From Actinoplanes utahensis (lineage in GTDB: Bacteria > Actinomycetota > Actinomycetes > Mycobacteriales > Micromonosporaceae), in contig NZ_BOMZ01000075.1 in the NCBI RefSeq assembly GCF_016862455.1, positions 1 through 64,000 of the forward strand: a DNA stretch of 64,000 bases, in the 5' to 3' direction. Positions 16,887-24,789 of this stretch are shown here, piece by piece. Position 1 is the stretch's first letter; every line of letters begins with the position of its first letter. The translations under genes and the position numbers were made by a program. The notes beneath the pieces are model-generated. The model ran no database searches, had not been told where the DNA came from, and saw only the letters and a list, made by a program, of their open reading frames with translations.

Positions 16887-18242
16887 ATGACTGCGACACT
16901 TCCGCCCGCTTCCGTCGACGCGGCCAGACCCGGCGCCGCGACGCTGAAGGGTCACTGGATCGACGACTGGCGGCCCGAGGACCAGGCCTTCTGGGACAAC
17001 GGTGGCAAGCGGATCGCCAAGCGTAACCTGATCTTCTCGATCTTCTCCGAGCACATCGGCTTCTCGGTGTGGTCGCTGTGGTCCGTGATGGTGCTCTTCC
17101 TCGGCCCGGCCTACGGCTTCGACGCGGCACAGAAGTTCCTGCTCACGGCGGTGCCGACGCTTGTCGGCGCGAGCCTGCGGATCCCCTACACGTTCGCCGT
17201 GGCGAAGTTCGGCGGCCGGAACTGGACGATCGTCAGCGCCTCGCTGCTGCTCATCCCGTCGATCCTGATGTCCTTCATGATCAAGCCGGGGGTCGACTAC
17301 AACACCCTGCTGATCCTGGCGGCGCTCGCAGGCGTCGGTGGTGGCAACTTCGCCTCCTCGATGGCCAACATCAACGCCTTCTACCCGGACCGGCTCAAGG
17401 GCTGGGCGCTCGGCATCAACGCCGGCGGCGGCAACATCGGAGTCCCTGCCGTCCAGTTGGTCGGACTGTTCGTCCTCGCGGTCTTCGGTGCCGGCAGCCC
17501 CGGCATCGTGGCGGGCATCTACATCCCGCTGATCGTGGTCGCGGCGGCCGGCTCGGCGATCTACATGGACAACTTGTCGCAGGCCCGCAACGAGAAGAAG
17601 GGCATGCGCGACGCGGCCAGGGAGAGCCACACCTGGGTCATGTCGGTGCTCTACATCGGCACCTTCGGGTCGTTCATCGGCTTCGGGTTCGCGTTCGGCC
17701 AGGTGCTCCAGGTGCAGTTCGCCGACACGTTCAACACCCCGGTCAAGGCCGCGTACCTGACCTTCATCGGCCCGCTGCTGGGCTCGCTGATCCGCCCGTT
17801 CGGCGGGGCGCTCGCCGACCGGTTCGGTGGCGCGAGGGTCACCTTCATCAACTTCCTGGCGATGGCGGTCGGCGCGTCGATCGTGCTGGTCGCGGCGCAG
17901 CAGCGGTCGCTGCCGCTCTACCTGGTCGGCTTCATCAGCCTGTTCGTCCTCAGCGGGCTCGGCAACGGCTCGACCTACAAGATGATCCCGGCCATCTTCA
18001 AGCAGAAGTACGCCGGTGACGAGGCCAACGCCCGCCGGATCTCCGGCGCGGTCATCGGCATCGCCGGCGCGATCGGCGCGGTCGGCGGCGTGCTGGTCAA
18101 CCTGGCCTTCCGCCAGTCGTTCCTGACCTACAAGGACGCGGACGCCGCGTACATGGCGTTCATCGGGTTCTACGTGATCTGTGTGCTGATCACCTGGGCG
18201 GTCTACCTCCGCCCGGCGGCCCGTACCAAGATCGCCGTCTGA
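16887..18242 (+). CDS. nitrate/nitrite MFS transporter (NarK/NasA type)
   Basis: 451-residue major facilitator with about 12 membrane spans. The nitrate/nitrite porter signatures are visible: GGGNFASSMANINAFYP near residue 151 and, in the second half, SGLGNGSTYKMIPAIF near 355. An N-terminal cytoplasmic segment (HWIDDWRPEDQAFWDNGGKRIAKRN) is typical of actinobacterial NarK2/NasA-like proteins. As the last gene of the operon it imports nitrate for the reductases encoded upstream. Two hairpin terminators follow. Confidence 0.93.
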   Translation: MTATLPPASVDAARPGAATLKGHWIDDWRPEDQAFWDNGGKRIAKRNLIFSIFSEHIGFSVWSLWSVMVLFLGPAYGFDAAQKFLLTAVPTLVGASLRIPYTFAVAKFGGRNWTIVSASLLLIPSILMSFMIKPGVDYNTLLILAALAGVGGGNFASSMANINAFYPDRLKGWALGINAGGGNIGVPAVQLVGLFVLAVFGAGSPGIVAGIYIPLIVVAAAGSAIYMDNLSQARNEKKGMRDAARESHTWVMSVLYIGTFGSFIGFGFAFGQVLQVQFADTFNTPVKAAYLTFIGPLLGSLIRPFGGALADRFGGARVTFINFLAMAVGASIVLVAAQQRSLPLYLVGFISLFVLSGLGNGSTYKMIPAIFKQKYAGDEANARRISGAVIGIAGAIGAVGGVLVNLAFRQSFLTYKDADAAYMAFIGFYVICVLITWAVYLRPAARTKIAV

Positions 18243-18247
18243 CCGAT

Positions 18248-18275
18248 CCCGGATCCTCTCCACAGGGGATCCGGG
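18248..18275 (+). terminator. first terminator after nitrate operon
   Basis: CCCGGATCC (18248-18256) pairs perfectly with GGATCCGGG (18267-18275), six bases after the transporter stop. Loop of ten bases, no T tract. Confidence 0.7.
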
Positions 18276-18291
18276 CATGGGCTGAAAGTAT

Positions 18292-18320
18292 GAACTCCCG
18301 CAGCTGAGCTGCGGGAGTTC
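18292..18320 (+). terminator. second, near-perfect hairpin after nitrate operon
   Basis: GAACTCCCGCAGCT and AGCTGCGGGAGTTC are exact reverse complements separated by one G, and the hairpin is followed by ACTCTTTCGG. A 14-bp palindrome this exact just behind another hairpin suggests a double terminator, or a dispersed palindromic element. Confidence 0.7.
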
Positions 18321-18418
18321 ACTCTTTCGGGGTGCGTGTTTCCAAGGTCAACACCCCCGGTCGATCATACGATCCATCTTGTCCAGAAATTACCCTTTCT
18401 TGAGGAAATGGTGATCGC

Positions 18419-18877
18419 ATGAACAAGGTGACACGCGCCTTCGTGATGACCGGCGTCGCTGCCGCCGCCGGTCTGGCCATGGGCGCCGGGCCTGCCGCCG
18501 CCGCGCCGGCGACGACCTCGGCCCCGTCGGTGACGGCCGCCGGGACCGCCGCCGGCCAGGAACAGGACGTCCGGCGCCGGGACCGGATCTACGGCTTCTA
18601 CAACAACCCGGGCACCTGCCACCGGATCGGCAAGATCGGCCAGTACAAGCGCCAGTGGCAGCGCTACAGCTGTTTCAAGGTCTACCGCGGCTTCCACAGT
18701 GGCGACTGGGCGCTCAAGGTCTACTACGGCTGGAACTACAACCACGGCAACAAGCACTGGAACAACGGGCCGGACATGCACCACTGGAACAACGGCCCGC
18801 AGGGTGGCCACAGTGACTACGGCCAGCCCGCCTACGGTCAGCCCGCCTACGGTCAGCCCGGGCCGTACCAGAACTGA
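18419..18877 (+). CDS. small secreted protein, unknown
   Basis: 152 residues with a Sec signal peptide (MNKVTRAFVMTGVAAAAGLA, probable cut after AAAA near residue 29). The mature part is basic and aromatic: a Tyr/Trp/Asn/His-rich core with two Cys (PGTCHRIG and RYSCFKVY) that could form one disulphide, then HHWNNGPQGGH and a tail of three tandem AYGQP units. No family recognised. It stands alone between terminators. The low-complexity tail suggests a cell-wall or matrix-associated protein, but that is only a guess. Confidence 0.75.
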   Translation: MNKVTRAFVMTGVAAAAGLAMGAGPAAAAPATTSAPSVTAAGTAAGQEQDVRRRDRIYGFYNNPGTCHRIGKIGQYKRQWQRYSCFKVYRGFHSGDWALKVYYGWNYNHGNKHWNNGPDMHHWNNGPQGGHSDYGQPAYGQPAYGQPGPYQN

Positions 18878-18890
18878 ACATCAGCGCGAT

Positions 18891-18933
18891 CGGCCGAGGG
18901 CCGCACTCCGTCCGGGAGTGCGGCCCTCGGCCG
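18891..18933. terminator. long perfect hairpin terminator
   Basis: Arms of 19 bp (18891-18909 and 18915-18933, beginning CGGCCGAGGGCCGCAC) pair perfectly around a short loop, directly after the secreted-protein gene. Confidence 0.8.
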
Positions 18934-19193
18934 TGATCCGCCCGCACACCGCACCGAGCGCGCCGCTGCCGCGCATCGGTTCACCCCGGACCCCCGGCAG
19001 CGGTCCGGTCGCACGGTCGCGTCGACCGACCTGACCGGCCCCGGTGTGCCGATCCGCACCGCCCGTTTCGCCGCGGCATAGCCGCTCGTCACCCTTCCGC
19101 AACCCGCCGGTCCGGTGCGGGATCCCGCGGCGTTGCGCCCGATCGGTAAGCTGCGCCGTCCGGCATCTCCGCCAGATCGGGAAGGCTCCTCAC

Positions 19194-19685
19194 GTGCGCG
19201 ACGACACCACCACCAGCATCGAGACGCTGCCGCGGACCGTGCCGCCCGGCGCCTTCGACCAGCCCGGCCACGACCAGCCCGGCCACGACCAGCCCGGCCA
19301 CGACCAGGGCGACGACGACCACGACGAGGCCGACACGCTGCCCACCCCCGACGAGATCATCAACGAGCTCGCCGCCCTGCTTCGGGACATCCTCCCGACC
19401 GGGGCGGACGAGATCGTGCTCGACGGCGAGGTGGACGACGAGTGGTCCAGTCACGCCTACACGATGTGGCGCCCGGACGGCACGTCGTTCACGTTCGACA
19501 GTGACCCCGAGGAGGCCGACGACGTCGCCGCGCTGCTCGGTGACCTGTGGGACGCCACCCAGGAGAACGGCGACGACCCGTGGAGCGGCGTCACCCTGAC
19601 CGTGCGGCAGGACGACACGTACGAGCTGACCTTCTGGGACGACGCGGCGGAGGACGACGCCGTGGGAGCCGCCGGAAAGGTCTGA
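19194..19685 (+). CDS. acidic protein resembling the YezG/DUF600 immunity fold
   Basis: 163-residue, very acidic cytoplasmic protein. Residues about 22-40 are three DQPGH repeats and an Asp/His-rich stretch. From about residue 48 it reads DEIINELAALLRDILP, then EIVLDGEVDDEWSSHAYTMWRPDG, and ends TLTVRQDDTYELTFWDDAAED. This order resembles the YezG-like (DUF600) family found among polymorphic-toxin immunity proteins. That match is from pattern memory and not confirmed. GTG 19194 is chosen because upstream sequence has non-coding character. No toxin gene is adjacent, so it would be an orphan. Confidence 0.65.
   Translation: MRDDTTTSIETLPRTVPPGAFDQPGHDQPGHDQPGHDQGDDDHDEADTLPTPDEIINELAALLRDILPTGADEIVLDGEVDDEWSSHAYTMWRPDGTSFTFDSDPEEADDVAALLGDLWDATQENGDDPWSGVTLTVRQDDTYELTFWDDAAEDDAVGAAGKV
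19257..19307 (+). repeat. 15-bp in-frame repeat encoding DQPGH
   Basis: Three exact copies of GACCAGCCCGGCCAC plus a partial fourth lie inside the acidic protein gene. Exact nucleotide identity suggests recent slippage expansion. Confidence 0.85.
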
Positions 19686-19693
19686 GCGTCGCG

Positions 19694-19725
19694 CGCGGGC
19701 CGCCCGGGGCACCGGGCGGCCCGCG
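19694..19725. terminator. bidirectional hairpin between convergent genes
   Basis: CGCGGGCCGCCCGG pairs with CCGGGCGGCCCGCG around a GGCA loop, four bases from the ABC permease stop on the minus strand and nine from the acidic-protein stop on the plus strand. Confidence 0.8.
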
Positions 19726-19729
19726 GCGT

Positions 19730-21589
19730 TCAGGGGGCGGGTCGGGGGCGGCGTCCCCATAGGACGAGGCCGGTCAGCAGCATCGCGCCGCCGAGGGCGA
19801 CCATGGCGACCGCCGTGCCGGTGCGCGCCGGACCGGTCAGGTGGGATGCCACGATCCAGCCGCCCGAGATGTCGAGGACCAGCACCATCAGCCCCTGCGG
19901 GACGACCGGCACCCAGCCCACGGTCAGCAGGATCAGCGCCCACGCCGTGGCCCGGTTCTCCCGGTACCACGCTGCGTCGATCCGCATCGGGATCACCGTC
20001 TCCGGCGGCCTGGTCCGCTGCCCGGCGGCGGTGAGCACCTCGGCACCCCGGTTGGCCAGCCGGTCGTCGGCCAGCCACGCGCCACCGAACCAGGCGGCCA
20101 CGCCGGCCGCGATGCCGAGCAGAGCGGCCACCCCGCCCGTCCCGTCCGGTCCCCAGATCAGCCACGCCATCGGAACGGCCGCGGCGACCAGCCCGCCACC
20201 GCTGGCGACCAGCGCGCTGACGATGTCGGTGGGGTTGTCCGCGGAGGTGGGATGCCGCACGTCGGGCACCGGCCGGACCCGCAGCAGCGACACCCACACC
20301 GGCAGGGTCGCGCCCGCCCCGAGCACGGCCGGCAGCACCGCGAGGGCGGGCAACGGGTCGACGTCCGGCGCGAGGAGGACTCCGGCGACCGTGAGCAGCA
20401 GCGCGATCGGCGTCACCAGCAGCAGCCAGGCCAGCGCCCGCCCGCGGACCTCGGCCCGCTCACCGCCCGGCATGGTCAGCGGCATCCACAGCGCGGTGCC
20501 GTCCAGGCCGATCAGCCCGGCCGACATGGCCGCGGCCCACAGCGCGGTGAGCACGCCGGCCCACGGCACGAGCACCTCGGTGCCGGCGAGCATCGGGAGC
20601 CCGGCCAGCAGCGCCCCGTACACCACCGCGAACGTCAGGTACTGCAGTCGCAGCGGGTGCCGCGCCCACGTCCGCGACTCCCGGCCGGCGACCGCCCACA
20701 CCGGTCCGGGACCCCACCGGCCGCCGGGGATCCCGCGGGGGCCGGCGGTGGTCACGGCGGGTTTCGCGGCGTGCGGGAGGCGAGGGCGCCAGGACGACCT
20801 CGCCACGAGGGTACGGCGTACCAACGCAAAATATCCGCCGGCGGCCACGGCGACCACCGCCAGCAGCGCGAGGAACGGCCCGGCCGCCCCGCCGGCCGCG
20901 GACAGCGGCCAGCTTCCCGGGAAGTACACCAGCCACCGGGCGATGTGCTCGGGCGTGCCGGCCAGCAGTTCGGTGATCCACGGCGCGACCGCCCACACCG
21001 ATCCGAACAGGCCCATCACCGTGCCGGTGAACGTGCCGGTGAGGACGGCGCCGGCCGGCCCGCCGGCGTGCCCGATCGCCTCCAGCGCGAGCGCCGATCC
21101 GATCAGCCCGGTGAGCCACAGCAGCAGCGCACCGAGCCCGGCGGTGAGGACCGCGCCCGGGCTGCCGGAGGAGGCGGCCGCGTGCACCGGCAGCGCGGCG
21201 AGCGCCACGAGCGACACCAGCGGGCCGATCCCGACCGCCGACGCGATCAGCAGGCCGGCTGCGGCGGGCAGGCTGCCGACCGGTTCCAGGCGCAGATGCG
21301 ACGGCCGGACCCGGCCGCGCCCGCCGCCGAGCATCAGCGGCAGCACGATCCAGCCGAGCACCCAGGTGCCGGCCAGGATGGACAGGGTGTCCCCTTCCCC
21401 GTGCACCGCGTAGCGGATCAGCCAGGCGGCCGCGAGCAGGCCGGTCAGCGCGGCCACCGCCGGTCCGGGGTTCTCCCGCAGCGAGCGCCGCAGCATGACC
21501 GCCCGCATCCGCGCGGGCGTGCCGATCGCGCCGGCCGCGCTGACCGGTCCGGTGCCGACCAGTGCGGTGCCGGCTGTTCCGGCGCTCAC
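19730..21589 (-). CDS. ABC transporter permease (exporter type)
   Basis: 619-residue membrane protein with about 12-14 hydrophobic helices, such as AVAALTGLLAAAWLIRYAV and FLALLAVVAVAAGGYFALV. It has no conserved import-type EAA loop, so it belongs with ABC-2-like exporter permeases. The GTG start overlaps the TGA of the upstream ATPase gene (GTGA). A cytoplasmic segment (ESRTWARHPLRLQYL near 325) divides two membrane halves. Substrate unknown. The pair looks like a self-contained export or membrane-stress ABC system. Confidence 0.8.
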   Translation of the reverse strand: MSAGTAGTALVGTGPVSAAGAIGTPARMRAVMLRRSLRENPGPAVAALTGLLAAAWLIRYAVHGEGDTLSILAGTWVLGWIVLPLMLGGGRGRVRPSHLRLEPVGSLPAAAGLLIASAVGIGPLVSLVALAALPVHAAASSGSPGAVLTAGLGALLLWLTGLIGSALALEAIGHAGGPAGAVLTGTFTGTVMGLFGSVWAVAPWITELLAGTPEHIARWLVYFPGSWPLSAAGGAAGPFLALLAVVAVAAGGYFALVRRTLVARSSWRPRLPHAAKPAVTTAGPRGIPGGRWGPGPVWAVAGRESRTWARHPLRLQYLTFAVVYGALLAGLPMLAGTEVLVPWAGVLTALWAAAMSAGLIGLDGTALWMPLTMPGGERAEVRGRALAWLLLVTPIALLLTVAGVLLAPDVDPLPALAVLPAVLGAGATLPVWVSLLRVRPVPDVRHPTSADNPTDIVSALVASGGGLVAAAVPMAWLIWGPDGTGGVAALLGIAAGVAAWFGGAWLADDRLANRGAEVLTAAGQRTRPPETVIPMRIDAAWYRENRATAWALILLTVGWVPVVPQGLMVLVLDISGGWIVASHLTGPARTGTAVAMVALGGAMLLTGLVLWGRRPRPAP

Positions 21590-22344
21590 CGGACCAGCCA
21601 GGACAGGCCGTCGGTGCCGGTGGTCTCGGCGCCGACCAGCTCCACGAAGCGGTCCTCCAGGGGCAGGCCACCGGCCACCTCGGCGACCGTGCCGGCCGCC
21701 ACCACGGTGCCCTGGTGGATGACGGTGACCTCGTCGCACATCTGCTCGACGAGCATCATCGAGTGGGTGGAGAGCACGCAGGTGCCGCCGCTGTCGACGA
21801 AGCGGCGCAGGACCCGCCGGATGCTCGCCGCGGACACCGGGTCGACGGCTTCGAACGGCTCGTCGAGCACCAGCAGCCGGGGCGCGTGCAGCAGGGCCTG
21901 GGCGAGCCCGACCTTCTTGCGGTTGCCGGTGGAGCAGTCGGCGAGCGGTGTGGCGGCCGCCTTGGCGAGGCCGAGGACCTCGATCAGTTCGGTGACCCGC
22001 TCGGCGGCCGCGGCCCGGGACAGCCCGCGCAGCCCGGCGCTGTACCGCAGCAGTTCCGCGCCGGTGAGCCGTTCCGGCAGGTCCAGGCCGTCGGGCAGCA
22101 CGCCGGTCAGGGCCCGCGCGGCGGCCCGGTCGCGCAGCGCGTCGTGGCCGAGCACGGTGATCTCGCCGGCGTCCGGAACTATCAGCCCGACCGCCATGCC
22201 GATGGTGGTGGACTTGCCGGCGCCGTTGGGGCCGACGATCCCGTGGAACGTGCCCTGGCGAACGGTCAGGTCGATCCCGTCGACCGCCCGGAAGGTTCCG
22301 AAAGTTTTGCGAAGTTGACGTATCTCTAACGCGGGGGGCGGCAT
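21586..22344 (-). CDS. ABC transporter ATP-binding protein
   Basis: 252-residue ATPase. Walker A GPNGAGKST near residue 39, Walker B RLLVLDEPFEAVDP near 150, and switch His in LSTHSM near 183. The signature position reads CSTGNRKKV instead of LSGGQ, which departs from consensus but occurs in the exporter subfamily related to DrrA/CcmA. ATG 22344 follows a GC-rich leader. It is coupled to the permease gene by a four-base overlap. The gene diverges from the metalloprotease gene, with only 54 bp between starts. Confidence 0.88.
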   Translation of the reverse strand: MPPPALEIRQLRKTFGTFRAVDGIDLTVRQGTFHGIVGPNGAGKSTTIGMAVGLIVPDAGEITVLGHDALRDRAAARALTGVLPDGLDLPERLTGAELLRYSAGLRGLSRAAAAERVTELIEVLGLAKAAATPLADCSTGNRKKVGLAQALLHAPRLLVLDEPFEAVDPVSAASIRRVLRRFVDSGGTCVLSTHSMMLVEQMCDEVTVIHQGTVVAAGTVAEVAGGLPLEDRFVELVGAETTGTDGLSWLVR

Positions 22345-22398
22345 GGCCGTCAGCGTAATCAATGCGAGACATGCGGGGGTTCCCCTGGGCATTCGTAG

Positions 22399-24321
22399 AT
22401 GGAAATGTGTCCCCCCATGGGATGGAGAAGGTCTTTCACCGTGACGGTCGTCGCGGTCCTGTTGGGAGCGACGGCGGGACCCGCCGCCTCCGCGGGGGCC
22501 GCACCGTCGCTCGGCTATCTGCAGCCGGGCGGCCAGCCGCGCCTCGTCGAGAAGGTTCCGGTCAACGTGGTGTTCGTCGGCTACGAGCCGGAGCAGGTCG
22601 CCAAGAGCGCCTTCACCGCCGAGCTGGCGAGCGGGTACGAGCCGGTGGTCCGGTCCCGCCTCTGGTACGGCGTGACCGAGAAGCTCGGCATCACCTACAA
22701 GTACGACTACAAGCTCACGTACACCGGTAAGTCGTACGAGGACCGGTTCTTCAAGCAGCTCGGCAAGCTGGCGAAGCCGGCCCCGCTGACGGCGTACCAG
22801 CAGGCCTACAACGACCAGGCGAAGAACGTCCTGGACATCACGAACAACCACACGATCGACGCGCCGAGCGTGGAGAAGTGGCTGGCCTTCAACCCGCCGG
22901 CGGGTGTCGACACCCGCCGCAACACCGTCTTCTTCGTCAACTGGCACGGCCGGTCCGACTTCAAGCACCACGTCTACACCAAGACCGGTGAGCCGGACCC
23001 GGACACCGGCTACGACTTCGGCGTCCAGCGCGAGAGCCGCAAGATGATCGCGTGGGGCGGCACCACCGCCGACGACGAGGAGACCGGTCTCGGCGCCACC
23101 CGGCGGGTCTGGTTCCACGACCTGTCGGCCGGCCCCGAGTCGTGGACGATGAACTACGACATCACCAACGCCGACGTCGACGGTGACGGGGTGCCCGACT
23201 ACCGGATGCCGCCGATCTGGGAGTACGCCGCCAACGGCTACCGTGCCCCCGCCGCGCTGGCCGGCGACCTCGGCAAGATCACCCGGTACGTGGCGCTGAA
23301 CCTGCTCTTCACCACCTCGCCGCTGTACCCGGTCGAGCTGCCGACGTCCGGGCCGCCGAAGACCCTCGACCTGGACAACAACACCTACGAGGGCTGGCCG
23401 GGCGTCGACGCGTCGTCGCAGTACATCACTCCGGAGCTGCTGGTCGACGAGCTGTCCGAGCTGCGCTGGCGCAACCGGTTCTCGCACGACCTCCAGGACC
23501 TGCCGTACGACGCGAAGGCCGAGGAGTGCTACGTCGGCTACCTCGCCGGTGAGCAGTGCTACCCGGACAGCGACCTGCCGGCGAGCGCCAACCTGTTCCT
23601 CTACAACCAGGCGAACCTGGACCGGGCCCTGGACGACGAGGGCCGTGTCGACTACGAGATCCCGATGTTCAACTACGCCGTCGGGGCGGGCGTCGGCACG
23701 CCGGGCCTCGGGTTCGCCGACGACAACTGGGTCGACGGCACCCAGTCGTACGTGTTCTCGTTCATCTCCCCGGAGGTCGTCGAGCGCGGGTACGGCCTGA
23801 CCACCACCCAGATCCACGAGGTCGGCCACCACCTGGGCCTGAGCCACCCGCACGACGGTTACGACAGCGCGACCGGCGTCGACTACGGCCCGGGCGGGGA
23901 GTTCTTCTTCGTCAACGCCGGCGACGAGAACAACTCGATGATGAGCTACATCGACGTGAACTGGGACTTCAGCCAGTTCGACCGGGACAACAACGACCGG
24001 TTCCTGACCGCCGCCTACTGGGAGGCCGCGAACAAGCTCGCCGCGACCGTCCCGGCCGGCAAGGGCAAGCTCGCGCTGAAGGCCGCCGACGCTCTGCTCG
24101 GCGGCGCCACCAAGGCGTTCGCCGCGCACGACTACCGGGCCGCCTACGCTCTCGCCGAGAAGGCGTACTACACGGTCGGCGCCATCCCCGGCGTCGACAA
24201 GGCGGGTGTCGCGGCCACGCTCAAGGCCGAGGCGAACGCCGCCCGTACCAGCAGCAAGGTGCACGAACCGCACGAGTTCATCGACACCCTGGCGCCGGAG
24301 AGCCCGCGCAGCCAGCCGTGA
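22399..24321 (+). CDS. secreted zinc metalloprotease (metzincin type)
   Basis: 640 residues with a Sec signal peptide (hydrophobic VTVVAVLLGATAGPAASAGA near 15-34). The zinc site HEVGHHLGLSH begins at His473, matching HExxHxxGxxH of metzincins, and NSMMSY about 40 residues later fits the Met-turn. The acidic DADVDGDGVPDY-like segment (NADVDGDGVPDY near 256) resembles a calcium-binding loop. The large N-terminal part is not recognised. ATG 22417 is an alternative start. Likely an extracellular peptidase; a strong terminator follows. Confidence 0.82.
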   Translation: MEMCPPMGWRRSFTVTVVAVLLGATAGPAASAGAAPSLGYLQPGGQPRLVEKVPVNVVFVGYEPEQVAKSAFTAELASGYEPVVRSRLWYGVTEKLGITYKYDYKLTYTGKSYEDRFFKQLGKLAKPAPLTAYQQAYNDQAKNVLDITNNHTIDAPSVEKWLAFNPPAGVDTRRNTVFFVNWHGRSDFKHHVYTKTGEPDPDTGYDFGVQRESRKMIAWGGTTADDEETGLGATRRVWFHDLSAGPESWTMNYDITNADVDGDGVPDYRMPPIWEYAANGYRAPAALAGDLGKITRYVALNLLFTTSPLYPVELPTSGPPKTLDLDNNTYEGWPGVDASSQYITPELLVDELSELRWRNRFSHDLQDLPYDAKAEECYVGYLAGEQCYPDSDLPASANLFLYNQANLDRALDDEGRVDYEIPMFNYAVGAGVGTPGLGFADDNWVDGTQSYVFSFISPEVVERGYGLTTTQIHEVGHHLGLSHPHDGYDSATGVDYGPGGEFFFVNAGDENNSMMSYIDVNWDFSQFDRDNNDRFLTAAYWEAANKLAATVPAGKGKLALKAADALLGGATKAFAAHDYRAAYALAEKAYYTVGAIPGVDKAGVAATLKAEANAARTSSKVHEPHEFIDTLAPESPRSQP

Positions 24322-24326
24322 CGATC

Positions 24327-24357
24327 GGCCGGCCCCGGGGGAGACCCGGGGCCGGCC
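24327..24357. terminator. bidirectional terminator
   Basis: GGCCGGCCCCGGG pairs perfectly with CCCGGGGCCGGCC around GGAGA, between the convergent metalloprotease and MerR genes. Confidence 0.85.
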
Positions 24358-24358
24358 C

Positions 24359-24727
24359 TCACATCTCGCAGAGTCTGCCGCCGGACCGCATCTGCTCGAG
24401 GTGCGCGCGGAGCGCCGCCATCCGTTCCTCGGCCTCCCGCACCAGGGTGTCGGCGATCCGGCCCCAGTCGCCGGGCTCCGGGTCCTCGGGCAGGTCGGCG
24501 AAGACGTCGGCGATCTCCCGGACGGTCAGGCCGACCCGTTGCGCGACCTTCGCCACCCGGATCCGGCACGCCGCGTCCGCACTGAATCTGCGCTGGTCGC
24601 CGGAGGTGCGCACGGCCTGGATGACACCGTGCTGCTCGTAGAAGCGCACCGCCGACGGAGCCGCGCCACTGGCGGCGGCGACCTCGCCGACGGTGAGGGT
24701 GTACGTGGTCGTGCCCGGTATGGTCAT
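24359..24727 (-). CDS. MerR family transcriptional regulator
   Basis: 122-residue MerR regulator. The N-terminal winged helix reads TVGEVAAASGAAPSAVRFYEQHGVI, then QRRFSADAACRIRVAKVAQRVGLTVREI, followed by a dimerisation helix. The sequence resembles the SoxR branch, but only one cysteine remains near the C terminus (GGRLCEM) instead of a four-cysteine 2Fe-2S site, so redox sensing by an iron-sulphur cluster is unlikely. It is divergent from an FMN reductase and an MFS exporter, with an operator between them, and probably controls both. Confidence 0.87.
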   Translation of the reverse strand: MTIPGTTTYTLTVGEVAAASGAAPSAVRFYEQHGVIQAVRTSGDQRRFSADAACRIRVAKVAQRVGLTVREIADVFADLPEDPEPGDWGRIADTLVREAEERMAALRAHLEQMRSGGRLCEM

Positions 24728-24752
24728 GTCCCCATCCTGCTCCGGCCCGCCC

Positions 24753-24773
24753 TTGACTTCAACAATGGTTGAA
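24753..24773 (+). promoter_or_regulatory. MerR-type operator overlapping a -35 element
   Basis: TTGACTTCAACAATGGTTGAA contains a consensus-like -35 (TTGACT) running into the inverted repeat TTCAAC-AATG-GTTGAA. MerR regulators typically bind such dyads in the spacer of the promoter they activate. It faces the FMN reductase gene 17 bp downstream and abuts the divergent merR gene. Confidence 0.75.
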
Positions 24774-24789
24774 CGACGAGCCTGGCGTC

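Noticed and set aside
24359..24727. SoxR with a redox 2Fe-2S cluster
   Set aside because: The four-cysteine motif is missing; only one Cys remains near the C terminus.
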